Positions 1-11,143 of a stretch of 64,000 nucleotides of DNA are shown one piece after another; the first letter of the stretch is position 1, and the number at the start of each line of letters is the position of its first letter. The DNA lies in the NCBI GenBank assembly GCA_037042185.1, contig JAXQJY010000026.1, positions 1,178,001 to 1,242,000 of the forward strand, in the 5' to 3' direction. The position numbers were made by a program, and so were the translations under genes. The notes beneath the pieces were generated by a model, which was given only the letters and a program-made list of their open reading frames with translations, was not told where the DNA came from and did no database searches. Source of the DNA: Sordariomycetes sp. S80-01Y (taxonomy: Eukaryota > Ascomycota > Sordariomycetes).

Positions 1-128
1 TCCAAGTCTCGCCGCACCGAGCAGCGCCCCGTAACGCCCGCCGCACCTTGAGTCATGGTCGGGTCGAGGCTCCGCTTCATGGTCGAAAACAGATACAGAT
101 AGTGCCGACGCTTCGCGCCTCGCGAACA

Positions 129-1455
129 TCAGACGCTCCCCCTCTTCATGGCGGTTGCCCTGCCGTGCTTCAAGCTGTCAAAGTCATCGTCGTAGCCGCC
201 CCCCTCCCCGTCGCTCTGCGTGTGACTGTATGTGTCCTGCCGCTCGGTGCTGGGCAGGATCTTGCCGCCGTCTGCAGACCTCCCGCTCATGGCATCAGAG
301 GCAACGCGAGCGTTGCTGATCATGGTTGGGAGCTGGCGCCTTCGGGCATTGATGAACCAGTTTGAGATCTGGTCTGTGCGGTGTTAGTTTCGGATGATAC
401 CATGCGTGAAAAGGGGAACCTACTCATCTGGAGATTTGTCTGTCGCATGAGCTCCTGCTTCTCGTCCTCCGTCGGGTAGGGATGAGAAAGGTGGGCCATG
501 AACCAGGCCCGAAGTTTGTCGGTGGTCTCTTTGGGGAGGTTGCCGCGTCTCTTGCGTTGCTTGTTGTCGTTGCTCCCGTGGGCGAGGTCAGAGTACTCCC
601 CGTACTGTCGGGCGTAGGGTCCCGCGGAGAAGGGTGTCCGCTCGTATGTGTGGTGAGGCGGGCTGCTAGGGTGTGCGTGTTCGTGGTGGAATTGCTGCTC
701 GTAGTGAGGAGCAGCATATCTTGGGGCGGCATCGACGACTGGCCTTGGCGGGTACGAAACCGGTGCAGGTTGACAGTGGTCCCGATACTCCTCGACGCGA
801 TGCTCCCTCGTGGGCGGTCTTGGTGCTGAGTTCCTATCCGCGCTCATCGATGGAGGGAAGGTGGGAACGTTGTGGCGAGGTTCGATCGACTCGATAACCT
901 CGACGGGGAGGGCCCTTGGGTGCGGGCTTGCCCCTGCTGGTCGAGTCCATGCATCCGGGTGTCGTGACCTGGGCGAAGGCTGTCGGTGTGCGGATTCGTC
1001 CTGGCCGTGATAGAGTCGAGGCACCTGCCTCAGCCGTCGTGCTTCCTGCTCATCATCGACCGAATCCCTCCTCCGCTTGTTCGACACCGGGGAATGCACA
1101 TAGGCAGGCGACGTTGACGGCCCAGGAGCTGCGCTGGGCGAGGTGTCTACTGATCGGGGTGGTTGAACGGCTTCTCGCAGTTCGGGAATGGCCTGGCTGG
1201 AGTTAGCACTCATCCCAACATGGGGAGGAAATTTTCGCGTACATGGTGAATCGAAGGTAGCGAGACAGAGTTGTTGGGTTTGTGGTTCGTTGGAGGGGCG
1301 TAAGCTGGTGCCCTGGAGGAGTCCCAGGAGAATTCCTTCTGGAACCCCGTGTGAGGGGTGGGTGTTGCTGCGAGCAACGCCATGTCTGAAGAGGTGGTCG
1401 AAGGTGGTTGTGCGTAGTGGTTCGACTGATGTTGCCGCGACGGGCTATGTTCCAT
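129..1455 (-). CDS. KN/TALE-type homeobox transcription factor
   Basis: Predicted nuclear DNA-binding regulator of about 408 residues. Exons on the minus strand are 1455-1243, 1192-424 and 373-129; both introns are 50 nt, and the first has a good CTAAC branch site. The homeodomain lies near residues 284-345, close to the C terminus. A basic QRKRRGNLPKE start is followed by a helix with an HPYPTEDEK three-residue loop extension, and the recognition helix reads NQISNWFINARRR. The second intron cuts the domain between helix 2 and helix 3, and the joined frame restores the invariant WFINARRR, which fixes the splice sites. The N-terminal two thirds is low-complexity, rich in Pro, Ser, His and Arg. 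The first in-frame ATG is at 1455; a spliced upstream exon cannot be excluded because a TTCTAG acceptor-like site sits just upstream. The family controls fungal morphogenesis and conidiation, but I cannot assign an ortholog name. The gene faces a very long upstream spacer. Confidence 0.9.
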
Positions 1456-3498
1456 ACCAAGAAGGGAACCAGATGCCGATGTGCCTGTGCCGGCCAAGCT
1501 CTTTTGCAAGATAGCCTAGAAGAAGAGGATCTTGTTTGCAAGAGCAGTTGATTAGAGTAAAGTAGCGGGGGGAGAGAGGTGTAGTCTAGTCCAATGGATG
1601 CGGTGCAGTCAGACAGATCCCGTGGGCACCACCAAGGCTGTACATGCAAGCCAGGCAGATCAAGGAGGCCCGAGATCTTTTAAAGAGTCGTGACTTGTAA
1701 GACGCACATGTGGGGAGGCGGAGACGGATTTGACGGCGAAGACACTAGGCCGTAAGGGACTACGTCTGCGAAGCATGGACCCGGCGATCAGAGGCAGCTC
1801 AATCCCCATCCCCATCGACCTGGCGCGGGCTAGCAAGATGAAGACGACGGAAAGAGACGATTAGTATCGTGGGCCGTTGGCCGAGGGGTGGCACTAGCGG
1901 CAATCTAAGTGCCCACGCGTGGGTGGTGGCATCCGGACCCGCTGGAGGGTGCGATTCCAGGATCCAGGGGGGAGGGGCGTCGTGAGGGGAGGGGTGGCAG
2001 ACGTCCAAGCGACGGGGACCATACGGGCCATGAGCATGGGTCCAAAGCATGGATGAGGGTCCCAGAGGGTCCCAGCATGCCGCTCGAGCAGGGCAGCAGG
2101 CCCACAGACGCCTAGTCTTGCCGGGATATCGATTTAGGAAGCCCGCTGGAAACCAGCCAGAAGCCCAGCTTGCCAGCTCGCTACAGCACGGCGCGAATGC
2201 CATGACGACGTGCCTGTTTCGCAGGCTTAGAGGACGCTGTCCCGCGAGCTGAGCTGGCCAGAAGCCGATACAGCGGATACGCAAGGCGGCCTGGCTGCCG
2301 GCCAACGTCCATGATGAGCAGCTGGAGGACCGTCTGCATCTTCCTTGAGAGCTCCGTGGCGCGCGCAGGCATAGATTCTCGCCCACTTGCTTCGTACGCA
2401 ATACAGCACACCCGAGGCAACGCCCTCGTCGGTGCCATATCGGCAGAGGTGTTGGTTGTTAAATTTTCGACTCCTCTCAGCCTCCACTTGGTCAAGAACA
2501 AGGTCTCCTCTGCCTGTCAGCGAGGCACTAGCATCCAGCGCTAATGTGTCCATGACACGGTTGACACCCGCCAGGCAAGGCGCGGGCCTTGAGCCCTGCG
2601 TCGGCTCTGCCAGTGCACTGTACTTTCTACAGACAGCCTCAGTGGGCGTGGCTTGAAGGGCCCGGTTCCTCTCGCCTCCAGATTGATCAAGTAGTGTGCT
2701 GTGGCGTCCAGGCGAGCCACGAGTCCCACAGCGGCAAGTTCCCTGAATGCCACGGTCTGTTTGATGTTCGGGGACTGGCTGGCTGCTCAGGGCCCCCGGA
2801 TCCGATCTGCTCAAGATTAACATGCAGGCTCTGGCACAGCCAATGTTGCCTTCTGCTCGAGGCTCCGAGTCCCGGTCGTGATCCAACGGCGCGGCCGACC
2901 GCCCAGAAAGCGCCAGAGCCCGGCATTCACTAGCACGACGTATTACAGACTACCAGAACTAGCCGCAGTACCACATGCCGTGGCGCGACAGTTTGCCATG
3001 GCCTTGCGCAACTGGTCGTATTGTCATCATCGTCGCAGCGCATTCAAGGCTATTACGTTGTCCCGAGACTCTGTCAGTGGCGGGTTGACGAGTCAGCCCA
3101 GCACGCCGGCACGCTGCCTCACACCACCAGAGCGAGAAACTGCCGCGGGCTTGAACAGGCGACGGCCGTAAACGTTCCGCCGTCGCCAGCCTGAGGTGCC
3201 AGTGGACGCCGGTCGGTTCAGCGCATCGACCCAGTACCAGGTCACCGGAACTCCGTCCGTGGCTGTGACTGGCAGTGGCTTGATGCACCGAGGTGGTGAG
3301 CATTGTGAGTCCCGAGCAACACGGGCAGCCATCCCCAATGCAGAGCCACGCCCGCGCCGCGGCGGGTTCTGCGCGACCTTCTGCCAGATCTGAAGCTGTC
3401 AAGTGCTCGCGCAGTGCCGTCCCCGGAAAATCAATGCATCACTCGGTGGTGGGCGGCTGCGCTAATCCTGTTGGCGTGGATGGGAATCTTGTGCTGTC

Positions 3499-3550
3499 GC
3501 TTCTGCTTCTGCTTCTGCTTCTGCTTCTGCTTCTGCTTATGCTTATGCTT
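3499..3550. repeat. GCTTCT hexanucleotide microsatellite
   Basis: Six perfect tandem copies of GCTTCT are followed by two GCTTAT variants and a partial unit. The unit keeps frame, so it appears as Leu runs or Arg-Ser runs in chance ORFs on either strand. No real gene covers it. Confidence 0.9.
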
Positions 3551-6500
3551 GTGTGCATCCTGACGCGAGCTTTGTCATTTCGACCTTTGTGAGTTAAAGT
3601 TGCGATTGGCTCGCTGGGCTGGAGCCGTCGTGCAAGGGAGGTACCGACGATCCCAGGGGTCAGATCGGTCCCGAACATGAGCTTCTGTCACTTCCATTTC
3701 CTTTAGGTTGAAAGAGCTTGCAGATGTGGGGCACTTCGAGGCCAAGCGCCAAGCCCCAGGAGTAGGAGCAACGCCCTGAGGTGAGGTGGTGAAGAGATGA
3801 CATTCGATACCTCACTCATCACCGCTGGCATCGACCTGTCACTTCGTCAACGGCGCCGTGTGGCCTCGCACCTGTCAAGCCTCATTCCCCCGGGCCTGAC
3901 ACTTGACAACTGACAGACTGTCGACACCACCACTGTCAGCTGCAGGGGCCACGTTTTGGGCCTGCTAGACGATGCTGTCATGTTCTCCCAGGCCGCAAGC
4001 CAGCCTCGCGAAGCCGCATACCGTCGCCAACTCCCAGAGTGCCACGGCTTGCAGGCGGCCCGTGGTAATCTTCGACCTTTAGACGAGGAAGCCCTGAACT
4101 AGCGGAGCGGTCTGTGATGCAGTCGTTGATCGACAAGGGCAGAGCGACCGCACTGTTGTACCAGCACCCCTGGAACACCCTATGCTGGACAAACACGGAG
4201 GAATCTCCAGAAGCGGCCTAGGTCGAACGGCGCTTGTTTTCTTTTGCCATTGCAGTCTCATACCATGCCACCCCATCCCATGGGCCACCGGCACATCACC
4301 AGGTACTCGTAAGAGTACGTACTGTTATTATGTAGCTGGCTGCCCGACGGCTTTGGGGTTGCACAACGGCCAGCCAGCAAGGTGGTGACCTCCTGAGGTA
4401 AGCAGGACAGCGTGTGCACTCCCGGCGATCTGGGAGCATCTGAAGCCGCAGATGGTTCGTGATAAATTGCAGTGAGTGGGTTGTCGCAGCTGCTCCTTTC
4501 GATAACGCTAACACTGAATTTATGTTGTTTGGAGGCATAGTTAAGATAGCAAACGTAGACGCTAGCAGCTGAGGTTGGGACGACGTCTGACGTCGCTGAT
4601 GGGGATTCGGAGACGTTAGGGCAGCAAGAGCACGGCACTAGGGTTTTCCTCGCCATCGCCTTCACTCATCGAAGGCAACTCCAAGTCCAACTACCACACC
4701 TAGCCCAGTTCTCCACGCTCTGGTGAAAGCTCCCGCCAGCTTCATTCAGCCCCTGGCTTCACCATGCCTAAGCACGCCTCCCCCTTCCATGTCCCCCGCC
4801 TTGTCACCACGGCTCTCTCCATCACCAAGTGGACAAGTTGCAGTTCCCCTTGCCCTGCAGACTCTGAAGCAGCTGGTCATGCCCCTCGGATGATGCACTC
4901 ATCGAACGCCACGGCACTGCCAGGCCTGCCGTGCGCTGTTAGACACGAGGCTGCGACTGCAGTCACACAGACTGAGGTCAAGTGAGCCGTGGCCCGTTGT
5001 GATGAGACGCTGCCTATTACACCGGATCTCCTCCCAGCGTCTTGGAGCGCCACCAACATCCTCGAACCAGTACGGGCGTCAGCTGTGCGCCTGTTTCGCC
5101 CTGCCGGACTGCTGACATCCATCTGGCACTCCCCTGGACCCCTTGGAGATGTTTGCCTGCATCCACATCACGGACAGTCGAACCGCCGTGCCAAACCTGA
5201 CGACAGTCGCAAGCGCCTCTCGACTCAGACATATGTCCTGGATCGTGTGCGCTGTCACCAACGTCGTTGATGGAAACACGAACCATCTCGCCCGGTAGGG
5301 CTTCCATCTCCGTGGCGTCCCCGTCCATGCGTACGACAGCAAACCTTCCGACGGGCGGAGCCGTGTGCCTTATCTTAAGGCAATATGGCATTGACAGGCG
5401 GGGCTGTCTTTTGACACATTTGATTCACGTTTGTCCCACCGTGTGCCACTGGGCCAGAGCCGCCGTCCCAGTGCGACGGAAGAAGGTTTGTCTCAGCCCC
5501 GAGGCTTCTTCCACGTTTCTAAGGCTCACCGCTTCTCGCAGCTCTGGAAAATATTGGTGGTCACAGAGGGGATTCTCAGAATCTTCCCCACACATCATGG
5601 GAGATGTGTCACCTTGGACGGCGGTACAAGTAATGCCCTACCTCAAGCCGAAGCCGTGACCTCCCGCCAACGCGGCGCTCAGGAAGCTCTCTGGGCAAGG
5701 AAACGCCAACAAGCAAGCGCCTACGAGCTCTCCCGAGAGCATGCGTCATCGTCAGCGAAGCGTAGTCTTCAAACAAAGCCAATCGACGCTGTACAACTCC
5801 AGCCGGCCGAGTGAGCGGGTACGCGCATAGTGCTTAAGGGTTCCGGGAGAAACTTCACTTGGGGACCCCTCCACCCGGTGGTGCGACTATCGCAAACGAA
5901 ATCCTCGCTGGTCGGTCCTCCACCCCGCAAGCTTCTTCGAATCCAGCCAAACGACCGCCGGAGTGGTGGGAGCAAACCTCTCCAGGCCTCCACGCGCCGC
6001 TGCTATGGTCGGTGCGGGCGCCTCTTCTGATGCTCGAGCGATACCTTGTCTCGCAACTCGCAACGCACTGCAACACCCATGTGTCTACATGGGTTGAAAT
6101 GGCACGCACCACCATGCACAGTTGCGCAGTCTTGCTGAATCTCAGATGTCAGTGCGGGCTGAACGGGCATATTGACTTGCAACTGCCGCGTTCAAACGAG
6201 CTTGCCGTCGAGGGATTCCAGGAAAGGCCGTTCGATGTTGGCAACGCTACAAAAGCCATCCAGACTCCGCACTCCACCGGTCCGCCATCAGAGGCTCTTC
6301 CCATGCGTCAGGGTCACTTCCCCGATGTCCTGCAGCAAGCCGACGATCAGGCGCCCACGCACGCTCTTGCAAGAAGGCTGCGCGCGACACGCTATATGAA
6401 ACCCGTCCAGGGAGCACCTTTGTTTGCGCCCCCTTCGTAGATCCATCCCGTGGTCTTCCTTCGCGTCGATATTGTGGCTTCTTTTCAAGTAAACGCCATG

Positions 6501-7811
6501 GCGAGATGCAGTGCTTCGCATTTACTACGGTAAGATCTCTTTAGCCACCTGGCTGCGCCCGCCCACCTGGCCGTGTGGAACGCTGGCCCTCATGTCGTAC
6601 AGGTGCCGTGATTATTGGCCTGAAAGCCTCTCTTGGCAATCTGCATGACAATCCAGGGTATCAAAGCCGGCAAAGCCTCTTGTGTTGTATAAGTCGAACA
6701 AAGTACGAGATCAGACAAATTATCCGGTCTTTACTGAACTATAGACAGGGGCCCAAGGTGGTATTCATTCATGCACGCTGACCAGTCACAACCGTACCCT
6801 TGCCCCGGCATCCGAAGCGTTGAGAACACTCCCCTTTCCACCGGAGGGCCGATACTAGGGCCAGGGTATGACGGCTGGATCTGATCCCTGGTCCCACAAG
6901 CCTCGTTCCCCTCGCCCATGAATCATCAACTCTATCCTCGGATCTTGGGCACTATGGCTTCACTTCCCAGTTCCCGCAGGCTAATAGCGGAGACAGTACT
7001 CGCGCTGAGCCGCCTCTTACGGCAGTTATCCGGCAACCCTTGGAGGTCACGGCCCTGGGCTTGGCCTCACCGTCGGGCGCCCGAACCCAGCAGAGCAGAG
7101 ACAAGGGCTCTCGGCGACCACCTGGGCGGCATCCGTGGATGCTGACCATGGCCTGCAAACCCCACAGGTACTTCGTCAGAATGAAGACGGACGGGAAGGC
7201 CGATGTCGACCAACACGAGTTCCCTTAGAGGCCACAGTTCCGCGCCTCAATGCAACACACGAATAACACGTGCGATATAGCAGCCACACGCTTCACTGCT
7301 GCAAGCGGTTGCGCATGATGTAGAGAGCCGTGGCGGAACTGTCCTCCGGTCACTTCCCAGATGCAGGCCACGGCCGTCACTAATGCTCAGCGGCTTCTCC
7401 CAGGAACCCGGTCGACCGAGCTCCCGTTGCCAGATATCCAAAAGAGCTATCGTGCGCGCGCGCCGTCGCCTTCCACGGCCCTTGACACCGTCCACCGCAG
7501 GGCGTTTCGCTGGCGCGGCCGACCGACCAAGATTCGTTGAAACGTCGACAGGGAAGTGCTGTTGAGATTGGGGAGTAAGTATGTGAAGCTTGGCATCGAC
7601 AGTCTCGAAACCCTCTGCATGAGCGATCAGTCAGCTACCATGTCGCAGCCTTAGACAATGTGCTGGCGAAACCGGCCAAGCAAGCAGACACTCGGGTCTA
7701 TGCGCCTGCAGGCCGTAGCTGTCATGAGTTTCACATTCTGCACGTCCATCGGCACCCAACGCATGAACACTTTGCTTTTCTTTCCTCTCTTGCTTGCATC
7801 AGATACATCCT

Positions 7812-7843
7812 TGGCCCATTGAAGTCATGGCCCATTGAAGTCA
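7812..7843. repeat. Perfect 16-bp tandem duplication
   Basis: The word TGGCCCATTGAAGTCA occurs twice head to tail with no mismatch. It lies in the non-coding spacer and looks like a recent local slippage duplication. Confidence 0.85.
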
Positions 7844-9163
7844 GAAGTCGGGGCTCCACGCCGCTCACACATCCCTCCTAACTCTCGCACCCAGCATCTC
7901 GCGAATTTGCCATTTGAAAATATTGGACGTCGTCCTCACCATGGGTACGCACCCCAGGCCCCTTCCTGCGCCGGCAACAAATCCATCCGAGCGTATCAGA
8001 CGTGGCGGACGGCTCGATGAACCAGGTCATAGCGTCCTGTCAAACGCCCACCCCTGTCTTCACGGCCCAGGTCCCCGGAACGGAAAGGGCTGCCACTTTC
8101 AGAGAACAAAGCCAGTCTTGAGCCTTGGCTGGTGAAGCTTGAATGCAATCAACACAATGCATGACATGAAGGGTGCTCAGAGGACGCATTTGCGCCTAAC
8201 ACTTCTAGCTACATCCAGGAAGTTGAACAAGATCCCGGTAGCGTCGGGCGAGCCGCGGCGATCCCGTTATCTTGAAAATCTTTAACGCTAGATATCAAAG
8301 TGAGGCTGGGCGGTGCTTGTACTCCGAAGGGACCTTGACCTTGGTTCGCGGCTTTGCATGCTGGGAGACCCATGTGCCTCGCTGACGTGGGAGTTGCGGG
8401 CATTGACGGTGGTTGCAGGCATTGCGAATTCGGTTGCAGCACCGGCAGACAACGAGGTGGGGTCTGAAGAAATGCTGTACTGTACTGGTATGAAGTAGAC
8501 GTGCACGTAGTCGTGTAATAAATGGGCCTGTGGACATTCGACGGCTTGATCAGTTCGGCAGTTGGCGAGCAGCATGGTGGTTTCAACCTGAGAGCTTTCG
8601 GTTACACTTGGAATCTGCGAGTGGGTAATCATCGTTGCGATTGTTGGTATTGTACAATTGCTTTCCGTGACTTTAAAGTAGGGGGCACAACTTTGCGGGT
8701 ATGCTGCTTGTGAGTTATACCGTGTGGAGAAAAACATCTATTCAACTTGTTTCAACAAGTAGTTTGAGACGTGATGTATCTACGGAACCTGCGGCCACAC
8801 CAATGTATCTCTGTTCCCAAGAGGCTGTGCCTTTGTCTTCATCTTTGACAGTAAAGTACAGCACAAGCCGCGTGAGTTTCCAATCAGAGCTGTAGGGTAG
8901 GGGCGCTCGAAGGCAGCCACGCGCTATGAGAGCGTGACAGCAATTGTGGGTCCATTCGACATCACGCGAAGCTTCGTCGTGTCAACAGCTCTCAACCTCG
9001 ATCCGGAACATCTCATAACAATACCTGCACTTCTCATTTTAGACACTTCAAAACATTCAATAAAACCAAGTCGACGGAAGCCTGTAACAGCTCTTGCTAC
9101 CTCCCTGAATATTGCGACCCCAGACCGACCAGCTGTCCTCCCCAACCGCCACGCCGCGCCGCC

Positions 9164-10725
9164 ATGAGGGAGCGTATCACCCTTATCCATTCCCCGGACC
9201 GGGGCATCGACCCGTCGACCTTCGAACTCTCGTCGACGGACCTCAGGACGCCGGCTCTCGAGTCCGTGCGGGAAGACAGACTCACCCTCGCCCTCGATGC
9301 CCTGCCCGCCGAAGTCGCGCAGTTGCTGCAGGACTTCGAGCAGTTGACTGTCCGATGGGCAGGTGAGGAGGCGTACGGTGTGCTGGAGCCCTTCTCGAGT
9401 AGGCTGAGCCCTGGCCTGCACGTTTGGTATACCCCCGCGAAGGGGTCTAGCCCTGAACCGTGAGTTGGCGAGTCTGGATAAAGGAGCCTGGCTAACTGGC
9501 TTGCAGACATAAACTTTGTGGCTTTTTGGGTACGCTTGGTGTCACTGGATGTACATTACCTGGGGTAAGCAGTCTTTTGTGCGGAGGGGCCTCTGGTTGC
9601 TGACTGGCCTAGGCGTTCACGACAGCGGAGGACAAGCACCCTTCTGGCTCATCAACGCACTACTTCTATCAGACCCTCCCATCCATGTCTCGTCTCACAA
9701 CCTTCCTCCAGGACGACATCTGCGGATCCGACAAAGCATGTTTTTCCCGCATCCCAGACCTTTCCACTGCTGCCAACCTCGACTTCACATTCGACGCCTC
9801 CACCGACGTCAGCAAACTTACCGCCTTCTGGGGCCTTCAATCACAGTCTCTCAACCTACAGGTCAACCATGGAAGAAGGACAGAGGTCGGCATCCTAGCC
9901 AAAGGAAGCCCGCCGAACATGGGCGAGCATGATGTCGGCATGAGCGGGATTTTGACCGTGTTGGGAGAGTCCAAGACTCCGTCTCCTACGTTGTTTAGCT
10001 TTCCTTCTCGACACCGTGCCTCGGAGGGCCGTTTCTCGACTCAGTTCCAGTCACCGACTGGCTTACACCCTACTTTGCAACTGAGCATGAACACCAACGG
10101 CTCACCGGGTGAGGAGTGCAGGCCATACACCTACCTCACCCTCCCCAAAGCGATTTTCGCAGACCGCTACCAACTAGATGATAATCTCTTCCTGGCGTCT
10201 AAAGGCCTGGCTGCCTCTCGATACAGCAGCGTGCCTGTCGATTTGGAGGCACCAGCTTACGCAACAACCACATGGGGCTCCAACGTCCTCCTCGAACTGG
10301 CCTCACCGCCGAACACGTCCGAAGCATGGACAGCAGAAGTCCCTCTTCACCTGCGCTATCTCCAAAGTTCCTCCATCGGCGAGCAGGAAGTCTCGGTTCC
10401 CTACCCCGTTGTATTCTGGGCGTGTCCTGCCGATGGGGACGTCGACTTCACCAACAACCCCTTTGATCGCACCCATCTCGGCTACGATGCCTTGTTCCCG
10501 AAAGACACCACGTTCTGGCACGTTGAGCCCGAACCCGTGGATGGGAGCAGATTGGTGAACACGGTGAACGTGCCGGTGCTGAAGACGGGGAATGAGGACC
10601 TGATCAGGCAGGGGACGTTTGCTGTGCTGGGGGCGGGGGCGCTATGGATTTTGATTGTGGTCATTAGGACTTTCAGATTAACCAGACAGGAGGGTCAGAG
10701 TGAGGCGAGCAAGAAGACACAGTGA
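9164..10725 (+). CDS. pbn1: Pbn1/PIG-X, GPI mannosyltransferase I accessory subunit
   Basis: Predicted ER membrane protein of 488 residues. In the family, Pbn1/PIG-X stabilises Gpi14/PIG-M, which adds the first mannose to the GPI anchor precursor. Exons are 9164-9459, 9507-9564 and 9613-10725; the introns are 47 and 48 nt with GTGAGT and GTAAGC donors. The ATG sits in a good context (GCCGCC ATG). The N terminus MRERITLIHSPDRGIDPS and the SPGLHVWYTP motif near residue 90 match the Pbn1 family. The middle exon supplies the Cys-containing LCGFLG segment seen in fungal members. Most of the protein is predicted lumenal. A single membrane helix (about residues 456-475, AVLGAGALWILIVVI) near the C terminus is followed by a short basic cytosolic tail, the expected type I topology. 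Length is slightly above the yeast protein, as usual in filamentous fungi. Confidence 0.88.
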
Positions 10726-11143
10726 TAAAGGGGAGGTCTGTAGAGGCGACTGACTTGGAACAAGGTGGGGAGGAAGGGGTGATTAGCAGAGGGGCACGCC
10801 GGTGCTGATCATTGCCAACCCACGACCAAACTCTGGTGCAACTACATCTACTTTGGCCAGAAACATAGAATCCGTTAATGAACAAAGGCCATCTGCAGAT
10901 GCCATTGCTTTTCCACGGATGTCATCGATTGCGACGACATTCAGTTGACACGTGACCGCGCGATGACGTTCCGGCTATATCGGCGTTTAGCAGCATTCCG
11001 GCCTCGCTCACCCCAGATTACCAGCTTACGACAACGAGCTCCTATACGCAAGATCAATCTCACATCCAGCAATTACCTACGCTCACCATTCAAGAATGGC
11101 CCTGTAGCCTTCATGCTGTTTCGGGGATAGGAATCGCGGCTCC
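10726..11143. other. Intergenic: PBN1 tail and promoter of the next regulator
   Basis: This 418-bp spacer holds the 3' end of PBN1 and the upstream region of the plus-strand Zn2Cys6 gene. A tiny ATG-TAG upstream ORF of six codons (11113-11130) ends 13 nt before the Zn2Cys6 start codon and would lie in its leader. Confidence 0.5.

Larger units (their letters stand above)
1456..9163. other. 7.7-kb gene-free spacer between divergent genes
   Basis: No ORF here has family resemblance, plausible splicing or a convincing ATG start. The longest open frames (about 2227-2886 minus and 5859-6440 plus) have random-looking composition and non-ATG starts. The stretch separates the minus-strand homeobox gene from plus-strand PBN1, so it is a shared upstream region. 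It contains a hexanucleotide microsatellite, a 16-bp tandem duplication and many CTGTCA/TGACAG-like words around 3800-3960. I see no tRNA, 5S rRNA or transposon signature. Confidence 0.6.

Noticed and set aside
863-885. GGTTCGA words as tRNA B boxes (also near 1416, 48806 and 63484)
   Set aside because: No A box at the right distance and no foldable acceptor stem in any of these places.
2227-2886. 219-codon minus-strand open frame in the large spacer
   Set aside because: No ATG-supported start context, no domain, and random-looking composition; overlapping frames of similar size on both strands indicate GC-rich chance ORFs.
5859-6440. 193-codon plus-strand open frame
   Set aside because: Starts with a non-ATG codon, has no recognisable motif, and no splice pattern extends it.
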